The notes below the pieces were generated by a model. The model ran no database searches. It saw only the letters and a list, made by a program, of their open reading frames with translations, and was not told where the DNA came from. Shown here piece by piece: positions 45,839 through 58,639 of a stretch of DNA of 64,000 nt; the first letter of the stretch is position 1, and every line of letters begins with the position of its first letter. Both the position numbers and the translations under genes were made by a program. Location: contig JAJEKB010018356.1 in assembly GCA_022393335.1 (NCBI GenBank), positions 59,439-123,438 of the forward strand, written 5' to 3'. Origin of the DNA: Macrotrachela quadricornifera (lineage: Eukaryota > Rotifera > Eurotatoria > Philodinida > Philodinidae).

Positions 45839-48800
45839 TTAATATCCCAGAGGTTTTTCAATACTTGTATCATAATTTCTTATTAATTGATCTTGTGGAA
45901 CAACACCATTTTCTTCTTGTGAAAAAGCAAAACCATCTAAAGAAAGAATGAATAAATAAATAAAAAATTTTTTAAGTAATAAAAAATCATCATTATTATT
46001 TACGATAAGGTCTATCAGTAAATCCTGATGTTTTTGGTGTTTTTGTTCGAATAAAAACACTTTTTAATAGAGCTAATCGTTCGGAAACACGTGATACAGC
46101 TGTTGGTTGTCTTTCCATAACTAAATCAGATGGATCTTGTTTAGCAACTTCTTTCTCTTGTACTTCTTGCATCAATGTTTTAAAATAAGTTCGTTGTATA
46201 CTAGAATATAATATATATATAAAACAATTCAATTTTCTTTATTTTTATTTTTTACCAATTATAAATAAAATCAGCTAATAATGCTGTTATTGGTATTAAT
46301 AATAAACCAAACCAGAAAGTTGGAGCGGAAAACACATATCTTACCTTGAAAGTAAATACAGTAATATTAAATATTTAAGGAATCAAGAATGTAACGGGTA
46401 GGTCATAAATAGTAAATCTCCTGTTGTTTTATAAAAAGATGTGCCTTTCGATTCTCTACAGTCTTGCCTATGTCAATTGATTTGATTACGATTTATTACT
46501 TTATTGCTGTCTACGAAACAGATTTATCGAAAATCTATAACACGCTAACAAGAATAAACCCCCCTCCACAATAAAAGACCCCGGGTCTTCTATTATGATG
46601 TCGCGAATCGCAGTTTTTTCGCGGAAAAATTGCCGTACCCCTATAGGGCGTTTTTCCAAAATTTTCGCCCCAGGGGGATCTTCTAATATGGGGGGGTCTT
46701 CTATTATGGGGGGGTCTTCTATTATAGAGGGGGGTTTATTTTAGTAGGATTAGCATAGCCCAAAATGGATATATTGTGAAGAAATGTGATGTAATAGGAA
46801 TCTTATGGTTGATGTCTTAGATTCACTCGAATATTATGAATAAATCTCAATAAAAACATTGTAGAGGATATGCCGGAGTTCTTTATGATACATCCATTTT
46901 CACATATATTGATCGTACTAAAATTTCTTTGTTAGAAAATTATATTTTTTAGATTAATCTGTTTCGTAAACGACAATAAACTAACCAATATCAATTAAAA
47001 CAGACAAGATTATAGAGAATTGAAATGCGTATCTTTTACATTTTTACATATTCTTATTCTATTCATTTAACTTACCATCGCAAACATTTCGACTCCTACT
47101 GGAAGTCCTGGCCATACATAACTATATATGGCAAAAAATATAAACCATGAAGCAATACTTCCCCAAATAGTAATATGTGTAAGCTAATAATAATTAATTC
47201 AAATCAATAACAAAACAAAGTTTAATTTTCTTTTTTACTTACAAATGTCCATGAATCACTTTCAAGTCCTGCTTTAAGAGAGACAACAATAACGACATAC
47301 TAAAAAATAAAATAAAATATTCTTCATTTTCTATTCTATAAAATAAAAATATAAGCAGCCATGAGCACTATATACCGTATACATCATATTGCCTAAGAAT
47401 AATGCATCACCCACTTGTCCGTTGCGAAATGCAACGTCTATCGATAGATAAAAAACAAACGAATAGTTATATAACATGCATATTATTATTTTCTATTTAA
47501 TATATTAGAAAACGTTAAAATGTGCAATTTAAACAGTTAGAAAAGCAAATTATTCTAAAGCCTACAGGTGAGTAGATTTCAATGAAAACAAATAAAAAAC
47601 CCTCAATTTACAGTATAAATACAATTGCCCAAAAATATATGACTGCCAAGTACGATTCCAGTAGAATGAACAACATCTAAATAATATATATTTTTATTAT
47701 TTTTTTCTCATTTGACTTTTTGTTTTTGTTATAATATTTTCTGTGAAAATAAAAAAGAAAATAAATGATATACCTTGTCGAAGCATAGAGTACGACATGA
47801 AATAGAGAAAAATAGAATGGTAGACTGCATTAAGACACCAAGTCCAAAAAATCTATAAAATAAAAAACAAACCTTTTCTAAAACAAAAAAAAAGACAAGT
47901 TTCTTTTAATAACTTTTAAATTAAAATCCGATCGATTTTGTGACATTTTATAAATAGCTGGAAAACGCATCATTGTTTCTGCACTACAAGAACGATCTAA
48001 TAAACCAAGTGCCATTGGTTGTGCTGCAGTAAATATTACATTATAAAGTGCAATTGTCCAACGGTCAAATAAAATTTGACCAGAAAATCCATTATGTAAT
48101 GCAAACCAAAGCTATTTTTAGAATATAAAAATAATGTTTTTCTATTTTTATAATTAAATATATCCTACCTCCATTACATAAAGACAAATATTTTTATAAA
48201 ATGAATAAAGTATTACTTTACATAAACGACGATAACTCCATACACCATGAACAAATAATAGTTTAGTTAGAAATCTAAATTGACCTATTGTATAATCTGA
48301 TGCACATGCTGCTTGAACACCTTCACGGCCCATTAGTCCAACACCAACATGTGCCATCTAAAATCAGATATATGATAAAATTCCAAAACTATTGTACTTT
48401 TTCGAAAAATAAAACATTTTTGATTTTGAAAATGATGATTAATGTATTCTATAGTGCTACTGGAGAAGAGAATGTGTATAGATTTTCCCAACTATCACTA
48501 TTAAATTGGTCATTTAGTCCTTTAAATACAAAATCAAGTATCTCGTGTTATAATCGAATTTTTAAAATTTTATTTCATATTTTTTGTTAGCAAAAGCTAC
48601 AACAATTTTCTCATTATCTTTTGGCGGTTTTATTTCCAATTTGACTGACTTTCAATCAACACTAAATTCAAACGAAAAGAGAATAAATCTGTTAGAGATC
48701 ATTGTTTTATCAATAGATAGTACTAAAAATCGATCTTTTTAATCTTGTATACCTAAAATCTGAAGATTAGTTCAAGATAAATTTATGATTTCTTCCAATT

Positions 48801-51800
48801 ATATTTTTACAATTCTCTCATATCTATATCTTATATAATCACGATTCATACTTGAATCATGCCAACATCATTGGCACCATCACCAATAGCTAATGTAATT
48901 GCATCTACAGATCGTTTGACAAGTTCAACAACTTCTGCTTTCTGTTTTGGACTAACTCTATAATTAAATTATTAGATTTTATTTTTATTTAATTTTTGTT
49001 TATTTAGTCTTACCGACAACAAATAACTGTTTTACATGAAATTGCTAAATCAAGAAAAGCTTGACGACATGAAGCATCTAAGGCATATTTAAGTGTTTGT
49101 CCTTCGATAACTAATGATGCAAGATTTTCTTTACGTAATGAATCACCAAATCTTTGACAATGTTGTTGTAATTCCCTACGTGTATCCTATTAGAAAAAAA
49201 AACCATATTTGATTTATAAAATAAATACATAAATAATTTAAATATAAAATATTTACATCAAGAGTTGCTTCGTCTAATGTTAAATTAAGCATTTGATCTG
49301 ATAAAAGTTTACATGCATAACCAATATTAATAGCAGTTTCTTTTTTATCTCCTGTTAACACCCAAATCTAAATTAAATATAAATAAAAATATAAAAAATA
49401 AAAATTTTAATATATTATTTTCGATTTACCTTAATACCAGCTCTATGTAACATAACAAGACTTTCTGGAACTTGCTAAAATGTTAAAATAAAAAATATAA
49501 ATAAATAAAAAATAAAAAATGAAAATTTTACATCTTGTAATTTATCTTCAATTCCAGTTGCACCTAATAATATTAAATTTTGTTCAATTTTCTCAGCTAC
49601 TTGAGCAACTAATTCGTTTCGATTATTTATTGCTGTTGATGCTTGTCGATAATTTACTAACCATTCCTATTAATTAATAGAAATAAAAACAAATTTAATA
49701 TTAATAACTTTTCTTTTGTATTCATCGTTACTTCGTATTCTTCAGTAGATAAAATTCGATAACCAAGACATAATGTACGAAGACCTTCATTAGCAAAACT
49801 TGCTAAATGTTGCGATGTTAATTGAGTATTTTGATCATTTGATTCAAGACGTTCCATAATAACACTATCCTAAAATAGAAGTAAATTTTTTTGCGAAATT
49901 TGAATCATAATTTTCAATAAGATTAGAGTGAAATATTCAAATAAATCTTCCATCTATCACGTTAGATATTATTGATTCTACATTGCTAAAATTGAAGGTT
50001 TTAAGTTACTACTCACACATTCAAATCACTTATTATTGTTACCTATATATATAAAGAAGAATGTCTGTCTGTTTGTTATGTATTCGATCCCTGTACTAGC
50101 TAGCGTCACCAAACTTTCCCTGGTGCCTCTCTAAGCTCGGTGGAAGGTCATAGTGGGGTCACCCATCGAGGGTGTGTGGGTGTGGGTGTGGGTGAAGTCT
50201 CACCCAGATAGTGCTGTATTAGCTAACATTATCAAACTCTCCATGGTGCTTCTCTGAGTTCAGAGGTAGCTTTAAAGAGTGCTGTTAGCATTAATAGGTG
50301 TCGAGAGGTAGTGTCGGTGCGAAATTTCATTCAAGTCCTATTGCATTGAACTTTGCATCCATTTTCTAGAAATTTAGCGAATTTGTCATGATTCCAAGAG
50401 TAATCATTTTCTATCGACGATTCTTTGGTCTAAATGTGAAAGTCGAAGATTTCTAATGTGATAGCTAGCGTCATAAAACTTTCCACACTACTTCCTTAGC
50501 TTCTGAGGAAAGTCAATTTGAGGTTGGAACCACCAAACGGGGTGCGTGGAAAAGGCTGGGTGAAATTTCATCATGATCAATACAGATCGAGATTCTGATG
50601 AGTCTGTTCGCTATGTATTTAGTCATCGTGATAGATAGCGTCACGGAACTATCCGCATTAGTTCTTTGAGTGCGCTAAGGAAAGTCGGCAGAATGATTGG
50701 GGGTGAGAAAGAAAGGTGTACGTGAAACTTCATCCAAATCGTATGAGACTGTGATCTTATTCACTTTCTAATCAAATGACGCAGTTCAATGAAATTTTGA
50801 GAGTGATCGTGTCTAAAGTGGAGGCGAGTGAGGATGCCAGCTTGAGTCCGATGAGAAGAGTCCCACTGAAGATGCATGATGCACGGCGGGAAAAGCTCTG
50901 TAGCAGAGCTTCCAGGTATGGTAAAAAAAGCCCTATGAAAGAGGTATCACGCACGGCAAGAAGAGTTCAATGACGAATACCTAACGCATAGCAGAAACAA
51001 TCCTGTGAAAGATGCCTGATGCATGCCGGTAAAAGTCCTGTCCTAGAGGTTTCAGGTGTGACGGGAAAATTTCTGCTACAGATGGCTCAGCCACAGCGAG
51101 GACCAGTTCTGTAAACGACGTGTTATGTACAGCAGAAAAAGTCGGATGGAAAATGCAAAACTTTAACTATATTCTCTTTCCAGTGGGCACCTCCTCTAGT
51201 TTGATATAACTTGTTCATTAAATCTTAACCTATTCGAAATGTTTGTAATAAATAAATTTTCATATATTTTAACGTTTTTATTTATCTATTCTCTCTACCA
51301 ATATAAAGAAATTTACAGTCTATTGTAGGCCGAATAGGTCTAGACAAAGTATAGGCCTATTTGAACTTCTGGTGACAACTGTTGAGAACGATACTGTCCA
51401 CTTCTCAGATGTATCTACGAAAATTTTGTAGTTAGTTATTTGCTAAATCTTTCGAGCAGTCTTCAGTTTTTGACAAAAATAACACAATCTGTGTTATACA
51501 AGATAGATTTGAGAATGAAACCTAAGAATTATCATGAATATGATTGTTTTCAACGGTAAAAGTTCACGATAGATTAATATTGATTTTACACTAGTTAATA
51601 AGGTTTGGTAAAGATCATATTTAATATAAAATTAAATGTGCAATAAGAAAAATTTCACACAATTATGACATCAAATTAATATTCTCTACAATGCAAATAA
51701 ATCTTTTCTCTTGTTTAACTTTTCGAAGCTATTATTTAATTATAAAATTCAACTTACAGCGCCTTTACAATATAATTTAATTTCATTATTCGGTGCTCTA

Positions 51801-54239
51801 ACGATTACACTCATTCGTTTACGATCACTTAAATAAAATAATATTTTATTAAAATAAATTATTTTTTTAATAATTTACCTGCTAAATTCCAATACATTTA
51901 ATATTTGATAAACTTCTTTTTCACCTCGCTACAAAAATAAAAGCAAAATATCAAAAGAATAAATATGAAAATTTTGTTTTAATTATTATTAGTTACAAAA
52001 TTAATAGTAACACTTTCTGGTGTACGACTGAAAAAGACTACACCCATTTGTTTCATAGCAGTAACTAATGCAAATTCATCTATAATAGAAAATATATTTT
52101 ATATTTGATTTATTATTATTTTATTTTTACCTGGTGATGATGCTTGATAATCTACTTCAGTTGGTAAATTTGTATATAATTTATTTTCTGGTACAACTGT
52201 ATGACATGTTGCAAGTAATGTTAAAAATTCGCGAATTTCGTTACGTGATGTCTAAAATATTTTCGTTTCTTTATTATCTTTTAAATAATATATTTTTAAA
52301 TTAAACTATACATGTTGTTCTAAATTTTTAAGTAATTCATAACTATTAAACTCTGCTAGATTTCCTGATCTAAAACAAAAAAAAAAAAAGAAAATAAACT
52401 ATAAAATAAAAATGAATTATTTTCTCTTAACTTACCCATACATAATACCACCAATTGAACATTGTTTAAATATCATTTCATTTTTTGTTAATGTACCTGT
52501 TTTATCAGAAAAAATATATTTTACTTGTCCAAGTTCTTCATTTAAATTTGATGTTCTTGCACTTGCTGGTGTATTTGTTTCACTATCATACATATCTATA
52601 TCCTATAGGTTAAAAATATTTCATTATATAAATTTATTATTTATTTTATTAAACTATACCCAATTAATAAAAAAAGCTTGAATAAATTTGACAAGATCAA
52701 CTGTTATTTGTAATGATATTGGAATTAAATTATTAAATAAAATGAAAAATGTCAAAAATGTATAACCCATATGTTGCCATTCTAGAAATTTAAAATAAAA
52801 TATTATAAAAAAAAATAGAAAGAAATTATTTTTATACTTATAACATCTCCATCAAGATTTAAAGCAAGATACCAATGTGTGTCACTATTTTTATAATTCC
52901 AAATTTCTCCAGCAATTGCACTGAGTAGACATAAGATAATTAGAAAAAGAAGAAGAAACAAAATCTATAAATTAAACGAAGAAAACACTTGTTTTTCGAA
53001 CGAAAATTTTAATTTATTAATTTATCACTTGTTTATTTGTCACTCGTTCAACATTACTTCGTTTAAAAGGAACAGAAGATGAGTTCTAAAATAAAATAAA
53101 ATAAAATAAAGAAATTCTTTTTTAAGTTTTTATGTTTAAACTAACCATCATTAATTTCGTATCATGTCCACTATAAATAACAATTCCATAAACCCATGCT
53201 GTATTTTTTAATTGTGAACCACGTAAAAGTATTTGATCAGAACCTAATGGAATAGGATAAGCAGCAGTGTTTATTTTTAATGTTCCAATAAATTCATATA
53301 AATTTCTATTTGGCAATTCACATTCAATTGATCCTTGTAAATCTCTTAATTGAACACTTGATATAATATGAGCAGTTTGTGGTAAACCCTGTTTATTTTA
53401 TTTTCCATAAGACAACCAAAAGAAAAAAGTCTAAAACGAACCTGTCGAACTTTAAGATTTGTTTCTCCATCAAGATTTGACGTCTGAATATAACATATAG
53501 AATTTGGCTCACTAAAAAAATTTAATAAAATCAAAAAAATTATAAATGAATTATTTAAACCCAGAAGAAACTAAGACAAGATCAGCTGGAAAATATTCTT
53601 TATCAATAACTTTCACAATATCACCCACTTTAACTTCTTGCCATTTTGTATAAATCCAATTTCCATGTCGATAAACTAAATGAAATTAATTATAATTGAT
53701 TTAAATAAAACAAGAAAAAATAAGAAAGTATATTTTACTTAAAACTCGTCGACGATTCACTGCATCATCTTGTATATGTCGTTTCTAAATCATAGAAAAA
53801 AAAATTTTTCTTAAGAAAAAAAAAGAAAAGCTCATTAGAATAAACTTACCACATCTTCAACAATTTCTTTCATAGCCGCACAACAAAGAATAAATATTAA
53901 TGGTACAGCTGTTGTAAATTTACCAGTAGGTGATACTCCGGGAATTTGCTAGATAAAAAATTTGATTGATGTTTTATTTTATTTTATTTTTCTATTTACT
54001 TGAATTATCACAATACAAAGAAAAAATATATTTGAATATTTTCGAAATTGGTCAAAAAGAAACTTTGGTATAAATGTTAATAATGAATACTTGCTCGTAC
54101 TAATACAATTTGATATAAATTTTTCTGTTTGTGGCCCTTTATTAATTGTTATGACTCGTTTTTCATCGTCAATAAGAGTTCTAGGATGTGTCCTAGTTAT
54201 TCGTTGGAAAGAACGACTAATTGATGAATTTTGCCCCAT
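45839..54239 (-). CDS. P4-type ATPase, ATP8A-like aminophospholipid flippase, about 30 exons
   Basis: The start ATG at 54239 opens a 240-nt first exon; exons run down to the stop at 45839. Order of blocks: an N-terminus like that of ATP8[10 protein letters not shown] in the first membrane pair; actuator D-G-E-T in [10 protein letters not shown] (about 53480); L-I-P-I-S-L; phosphorylation motif D-K-T-G-T-L-T (Asp codon at 52506-52504); nucleotide-binding K-G-A (51758 side); L-T-G-D-K-K-E-T-A (about 49355); and [11 protein letters not shown] (about 48880). Later membrane segments follow, and then the regulatory tail [11 protein letters not shown] with I-R-N-Y-D-T. That tail is typical of ATP8A1/ATP8A2. 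These enzymes move phosphatidylserine to the cytosolic leaflet of Golgi, endosomal and plasma membranes with a CDC50 partner. Most introns are 40-80 bp. Three are longer: 51757-49870, about 47081-46345, and about 48850-48358. The first two hold repeat DNA. Confidence 0.95.
46434..47037. mobile_element. Inverted-repeat element in a flippase intron
   Basis: The left arm (about 46434-46530, containing TTCTCTACAGTCTTG, TTTATTGCTGTCTACGAAAC and AGATT) is matched in reverse complement by the right arm (about 46950-47037, with TTCTCTATAATCTTG and TTTATTGTCGTTTACGAAAC). Arms are about 90-100 bp and moderately diverged. No ORF. A second, distinct palindromic unit lies inside it at 46553-46740. Intron splice sites outside the element are unaffected. 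Confidence 0.75.
46553..46740. mobile_element. 188-bp G/C-run palindromic element nested in the intron insertion
   Basis: Begins AATAAACCCCCCTC and ends GAGGGGGGTTTATT. Inside are a CCCCGGG palindrome, a CGCGAATCGC/TTCGCGG region, and on the right an 18-bp unit TCTTCTATTATGGGGGGG present twice in full with two variant neighbours. Runs of six or seven G are exceptional in this AT-rich DNA. No coding capacity. Confidence 0.75.
50096..50690. repeat. Four diverged repeat units in a flippase intron
   Basis: The segment TAGC(T/A)AGCGTCA followed by AACT(T/A)TCC and then a TTC-TGAG or CTAAG word and GGAAAGTC or GGAAGGTC occurs near 50096, 50214, 50460 and 50630. Spacing is irregular (about 120-245 bp). 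The segment lies in the 1.9-kb intron 51757-49870 and probably is the body of a non-autonomous element that begins near 50045. Confidence 0.6.
50823..51138. repeat. 35-bp minisatellite, about nine copies
   Basis: Contiguous units of 34-36 bp begin near 50823, 50859, 50894, 50928, 50964, 50999, 51034, 51069 and 51104. The consensus resembles AGTCCTGTGAAAGATG, then CCTGATGCATG, then CCGGTAAA. Copies are diverged and directly adjacent. The unit is GC-richer than the surrounding intron. Confidence 0.75.
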
Positions 54240-55389
54240 TAAACAAATATTAAATAACAAAATAGAGTTTTAATTTAAAGACAATAATTCATATAAAATA
54301 AAAGAGAATAACTGAAATCTAAAATAGAAATCGAATCATAAGGTAGAATACATAAATATGTATACATATTATTTTTTTCGTTTTCAAGGTATATTCATCT
54401 TGTTCTGAATGAATGAATGTCGAAAGAGAAACGAACGAACCATTAAAAAAAGCAAAATTAATAGATATTGAGATGTCGCATTACAACGGTGATAATATAA
54501 AATAGTCTTTATTTGAAGAACTAGAATAAACAAAGCATCTTGTTGTCTGTATTTACTTGTAAATTTCTTCTTTTTTTTTCTATATTTAGTCATTTGGTAA
54601 AGACACTTCTTGATCCCAAAGCTGGGCAACTCTATTCAATTCAATTCAACTTAAAATGGTTTTGAAAATTTATGTTTTAATAGCAGTTTAAACAGTCAAA
54701 CTAATACAAGACTATGTTATGATTATGAATTTTTTTGTAATTCTTCTCCTGACGTTTTTATTTTGTCGCAATTGAAGATAAATAACTCAATAGAAAAAAA
54801 AGCAATTCAACCTGTAACGAAAAATACGTGTGAATGACTGTTGATTGATTTAAGAATATAATCGTTAATAGATTATATAGTTGTTGAACTTGTTCATTTT
54901 TGGTATCGTTCAAACTTAAGGTCGTTACTTGTGAGAAGGTCTCTATTTCAATATTGTTCTTTTTTTCACACACACATGTTTACACTAAGCTACTTGCTCT
55001 TACGTGTACAAACCACCAACTGACTATATTCATATCACTCATTCTCTTCTTTTTCTTTTCTTTTCTTTCCACTCGAAAGATTCGATTCACACTATCCGAT
55101 AATACTATTACGCACGATATTATATCAGTAGGATATAGGTGAAGGCTTTCATTACGTACATGTTGTGTCGTATATGAGCGATATTGATGAAAGTTAGTTT
55201 TATATAGTTATACTATCACGTAAGCGTGATATCGGTAAAAGTTGATTCTATATGACTATAATGTCATCAAGAGATGATAATATGTAGTTATGATCTCAGT
55301 ATCACACATTCGTAAACGATCTTTGTGATTATCAGCACACAACTCAACTCAATTCAATTTAATTCATTCACCTAGTTGAATTGAATTAA
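54240..55389. other. Upstream of the flippase, with short diverged repeats
   Basis: Contains the flippase promoter on the minus strand. At 55131-55270 a segment of about 50 bp (GATATTGATGAAAGTT then ATATAGTTATA; GATATCGGTAAAAGTT then ATATGACTATA) occurs two to three times imperfectly. Words built from CAATTCAATT occur at 54634-54650 and 55346-55390. No gene seen. Confidence 0.45.
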
Positions 55390-55770
55390 CTCACTTTTTT
55401 AGCTAAGTTGCCTAGCTTTGCTTGATCTACATTACGTATAGTATCAATAACTTGTCGTTCCACACCATTTTCAACTAATGCTTCCCAATGAGAATTTTAA
55501 TCGAATAATCATGCTATGTTACCGAAGATATGTAAAGCATGTTTGGCTCTTGTCAACATGACATTTAAATGATGTTCATCATCTAAGAATTCAATTGTTT
55601 CATCGCTTCTGACATATGAAATAAGTACAATATCTTTCTCTTTGCCTTGTATACTATCTACAGTCATAACTTCAATATAACGTGGAAATTAAAGGAATTC
55701 TTCAGGAAATTTAGGGATCTGTGTTTTATATGGTATGATGATATAGATACGTTTCTCCGTTTCAATGAAG
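55390..55770 (-). pseudogene. C-terminal remnant of a UPF1-like superfamily 1 helicase
   Basis: The minus-strand frame reads I-I-I-P-Y-K-T-Q, then a stop, then V-M-T-V-D-S-I-Q-G-K-E-K-D-I-V-L-I-S-Y-V-R-S, then F-L-D-D-E-H-H-L-N-V-M-L-T-R-A-K-H-A-L-H-I-F-G-N, and another stop. This is the order of motifs IV, V and VI in the UPF1/SMG2/ZNFX1 group (T-x-D-x-x-Q-G-x-E and L-N-V-x-L-T-R-A-K). Internal stops and the absence of motifs I-III show it is a fragment of a dead gene. After the second stop the frame can be followed further (W-E-A-L-V-E-N-G), as in the family. Confidence 0.85.
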
Positions 55771-55833
55771 TTTTTATCACTTTATAAGATTGAACATGTA
55801 CAAAGAAAAGAATCAGAAAGACAAGATATGAAT

Positions 55834-56457
55834 TTAAAAAAAATATAGAATTCCATCATAACATTCATATCCATCTTCGGCAATAAATTTTTCTTGAAAC
55901 ATTTGAAAACCATTTCTTTCATAAAATCGAATTGCTTGTTCATTATCAATCAATACACCACTCCATAAAATCATTCGTTTCTTACCCAATTGCTTAGCTA
56001 AATCAACCATTAAGTGTAAAAGTTGAGAACCTAAATGCTGATTTTGATATTCATCGATAATACATGGTGCAAATTGTATATCACTATTCTCATTTAATTT
56101 TATAGCATATTTTTCATATCGTTGTATATTAAAATCTTCTATAGTGAGATTAAATTCGAAGAGAGCAATAATTTTTTTATTGGTGTTAATAGCTACCATT
56201 CGCAATTTATTGATGTGATGAATTTCATCACAAAATTGTTGTGCACAATGAAGATCATAACTTGGATAAGTGGCAAATCGTCGCGTCTTTTCTGATAGAG
56301 AATCAAAAAATTCCAATAATCCCAAAAGATCTGTTTGTAACAATGGCCGAAATAAAATTTCTTCTGAACCAGTTATTTTCATTAAATTAAAATATTTTAT
56401 AACCAGAGCTGGATTTTGACCAATCTGCTTAACTGTCAAAAAATTTGCTTGTTCCAT
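55834..56457 (-). CDS. GNAT-family N-acetyltransferase, single exon, 207 aa
   Basis: One uninterrupted frame starting at the only suitable ATG. Residues about 35-200 form a GNAT fold: an N-terminal F-R-P-L-L-Q-T-D strand-helix; strand 4 near Q-F-A-P-C-I-I-D; the acetyl-CoA pyrophosphate loop Q-N-Q-H-L-G-S-Q-L-L (motif A, Q/R-x-x-G-x-G/A type); and N-E-Q-A-I-R-F-Y-E-R-N-G-F (motif B). The family moves the acetyl group from acetyl-CoA to an amine; the substrate is unknown. The layout (single domain after a short lead) is more like bacterial GNATs than animal histone acetyltransferases. The gene has no introns in a neighbourhood of split genes, so acquisition by transfer is possible. Codon choice is host-like. 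Confidence 0.85.
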   Translation of the reverse strand: MEQANFLTVKQIGQNPALVIKYFNLMKITGSEEILFRPLLQTDLLGLLEFFDSLSEKTRRFATYPSYDLHCAQQFCDEIHHINKLRMVAINTNKKIIALFEFNLTIEDFNIQRYEKYAIKLNENSDIQFAPCIIDEYQNQHLGSQLLHLMVDLAKQLGKKRMILWSGVLIDNEQAIRFYERNGFQMFQEKFIAEDGYECYDGILYFF

Positions 56458-58639
56458 TCGTTATGTTTGAAGTTTGTAAAGATGAGATTTTTTTTCTACA
56501 GTAACTTGTTCTGAAAACGTATGCCGTCAAAACTACTTTTCATAGGTCATATCATGGAAATTTAAGCCTTTTATCAAGTCTTCATCAAATAACATGTGCA
56601 ATGTTTTTTTTCATTCTGTAGAGGCATGCACATAGTGAAGTAGACGAGTATAAGTTGTGTAATGACATATTTTTTCTCTATCAATGAAAGTGTTTTTAAA
56701 AATATTAATTGAGATATATCAATTGACAATAAATGATAGATTAATTCGAAATTTTGAATGTGAACTTTTCAGTCATTGCGGTGGATCCCATAATACTTAA
56801 AAATTGGATTACACGAATAATAGTAGATTATAAGACATTTCACCTAATGTTGCTCGAATTCATCTTGAAAATACGTCTACATCTATAATTCGAACATCTT
56901 TTTAGTTAGTTTCTTCTTCGTTGATGCAGATTTTAAGTCGTAAAAAGTATATATATGTATCTCATCAATAGTCAACTGTCGACTATAGAATATAAGACCA
57001 TCCGTATAGTCTCGAAATAGCTTCATTATTCGTAGGATGAGGCAGTCAATGAAAGAGTAAGTTCACTAGAATATTATCGACACAAAGACGAAGTCTGTCC
57101 GTTAGGCTCTAAGTTTTAATAAGGTGTGATGAAATCGATGATCTTGATGACAATAGACTTAGGACAAATTTCAGATTACTATTCTTCAGTTGTTAAAAAG
57201 TATGACGCAGCTTTTGAGATCACATTTCGAATGAGACGAGAATAATTGATTAAACATGTCGATCTTTGTACAGATCATTGCTTGAAAACATGAAGAGCTT
57301 GAACTAGTCAAAGAGACAACATGATTAAAACGGCATCACTTTGGTGGTGCGATATCGAAGATAAAATGGGCAGCAAATGTATCATCTTCCAGTATTTTAG
57401 ACAGTAAATTCACATAGATAGATTAAAGTATGTATGCAACATGTTTCTATTTTGGCTAAAAATCATCATCAGATATGTTGAGAACTTGTAAATCACACCG
57501 TATAACTATACTGTATATAAAGTAGTTTAATATTGCATTAATCTTATGAAAATCACAATTAATAACAATATAAATTTGAAAGATATTTGCAGTGTTGCAA
57601 TATTACTGTAAGAATATATTAGAATGAATGTAGATAAAGTATTTGGAAGAGACTGTAACGAGTTAAAGTTTATAAAAACGATAAAATTTGACATAATTAG
57701 ACGAAACGACACTATGTTTTCCTATGTAAACCAATAGTAATATAATTTCAAGATTATTTATGAACTTTGTTTTCAGGAATCTAAACTGACAACTTTTGTC
57801 TTTTAGATAAAAGTAATTATTGAATTATACTTGATCAATAAAAAATTTCTACATATCTTTTAAGAAGACACGACTTTTAGGACATGTTATATAAGAAAGC
57901 ACGACGGAGACAATAAGGAAAAGACATGGACAGAATAAACGAAACGAAGAAATAGAGTGAAAGTAACCAAGAGCACGCGCAGAACATAATCATTTTATCC
58001 ATTTATAAATCAAAAATAAGAAGAATTCTTTATTGCATCATTTCTGAGAAGCGTATGGACAGTACGTAAATACATTCATGTCCAATATGAATGTGCCTTA
58101 TTTATTCGCATAATCATTATAATGAAATGAAGTATTGAATTGACACTTTCACTAGCACGTATATAACAATTGTCGAATAAGGAGAAGAATTAAGCTTTTA
58201 TATATAGATACACAAACTATCTATTTGAAATTGTTAAGTCATCAGGTAGATCTATGAATTCTCAAATGTAGTTTAAGAAATCTTGACTTGTTGAACCTTG
58301 AAATTAACAATTCCAGTAGATATGTATGACATTGTTCTATTTAATTAATGAAATATGTGATATCTATGATTTCTAGAATTAAAGAGTCGAAATTCTTCAG
58401 CACATATAAAGAGCTTCATATCCATTCTTCTTTCATATCCAGCAGTAATATTCATATAGATATGTTTAATGAAGTATGACATGCATGATGAACATTTGCA
58501 AATCATTCCTTCTGCTGTATTACATACAATTTTGTCCTTGATCACATCTATATAAAAAATTATCAAAAAACATTCGTTTTAGCCTGTTTATTAATCAAAC
58601 ATTAGTAGTTTTATTCATACAAATACCTTTGCTTTGATT
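56458..58639. other. Intergenic region, no gene seen
   Basis: AT-rich non-coding DNA. The GNAT promoter lies at its lower end; a TTTTCAG acceptor-like word lies about 45 bp above that start codon. Short frames (57527-57712, 58345-58566) are not supported by any motif. Confidence 0.5.

Noticed and set aside
50175..50192. True telomere or chromosome end
   Set aside because: Only three TGTGGG units, inside an intron with coding exons on both sides.
50823..51138. Regular 35-bp repeats as a CRISPR array
   Set aside because: Units are directly adjacent with no spacers, strongly diverged, and inside an intron of a eukaryotic gene.
54240..54260. Flippase start upstream of 54239
   Set aside because: The extension relies on a TTG codon; the ATG at 54239 is the first normal start.
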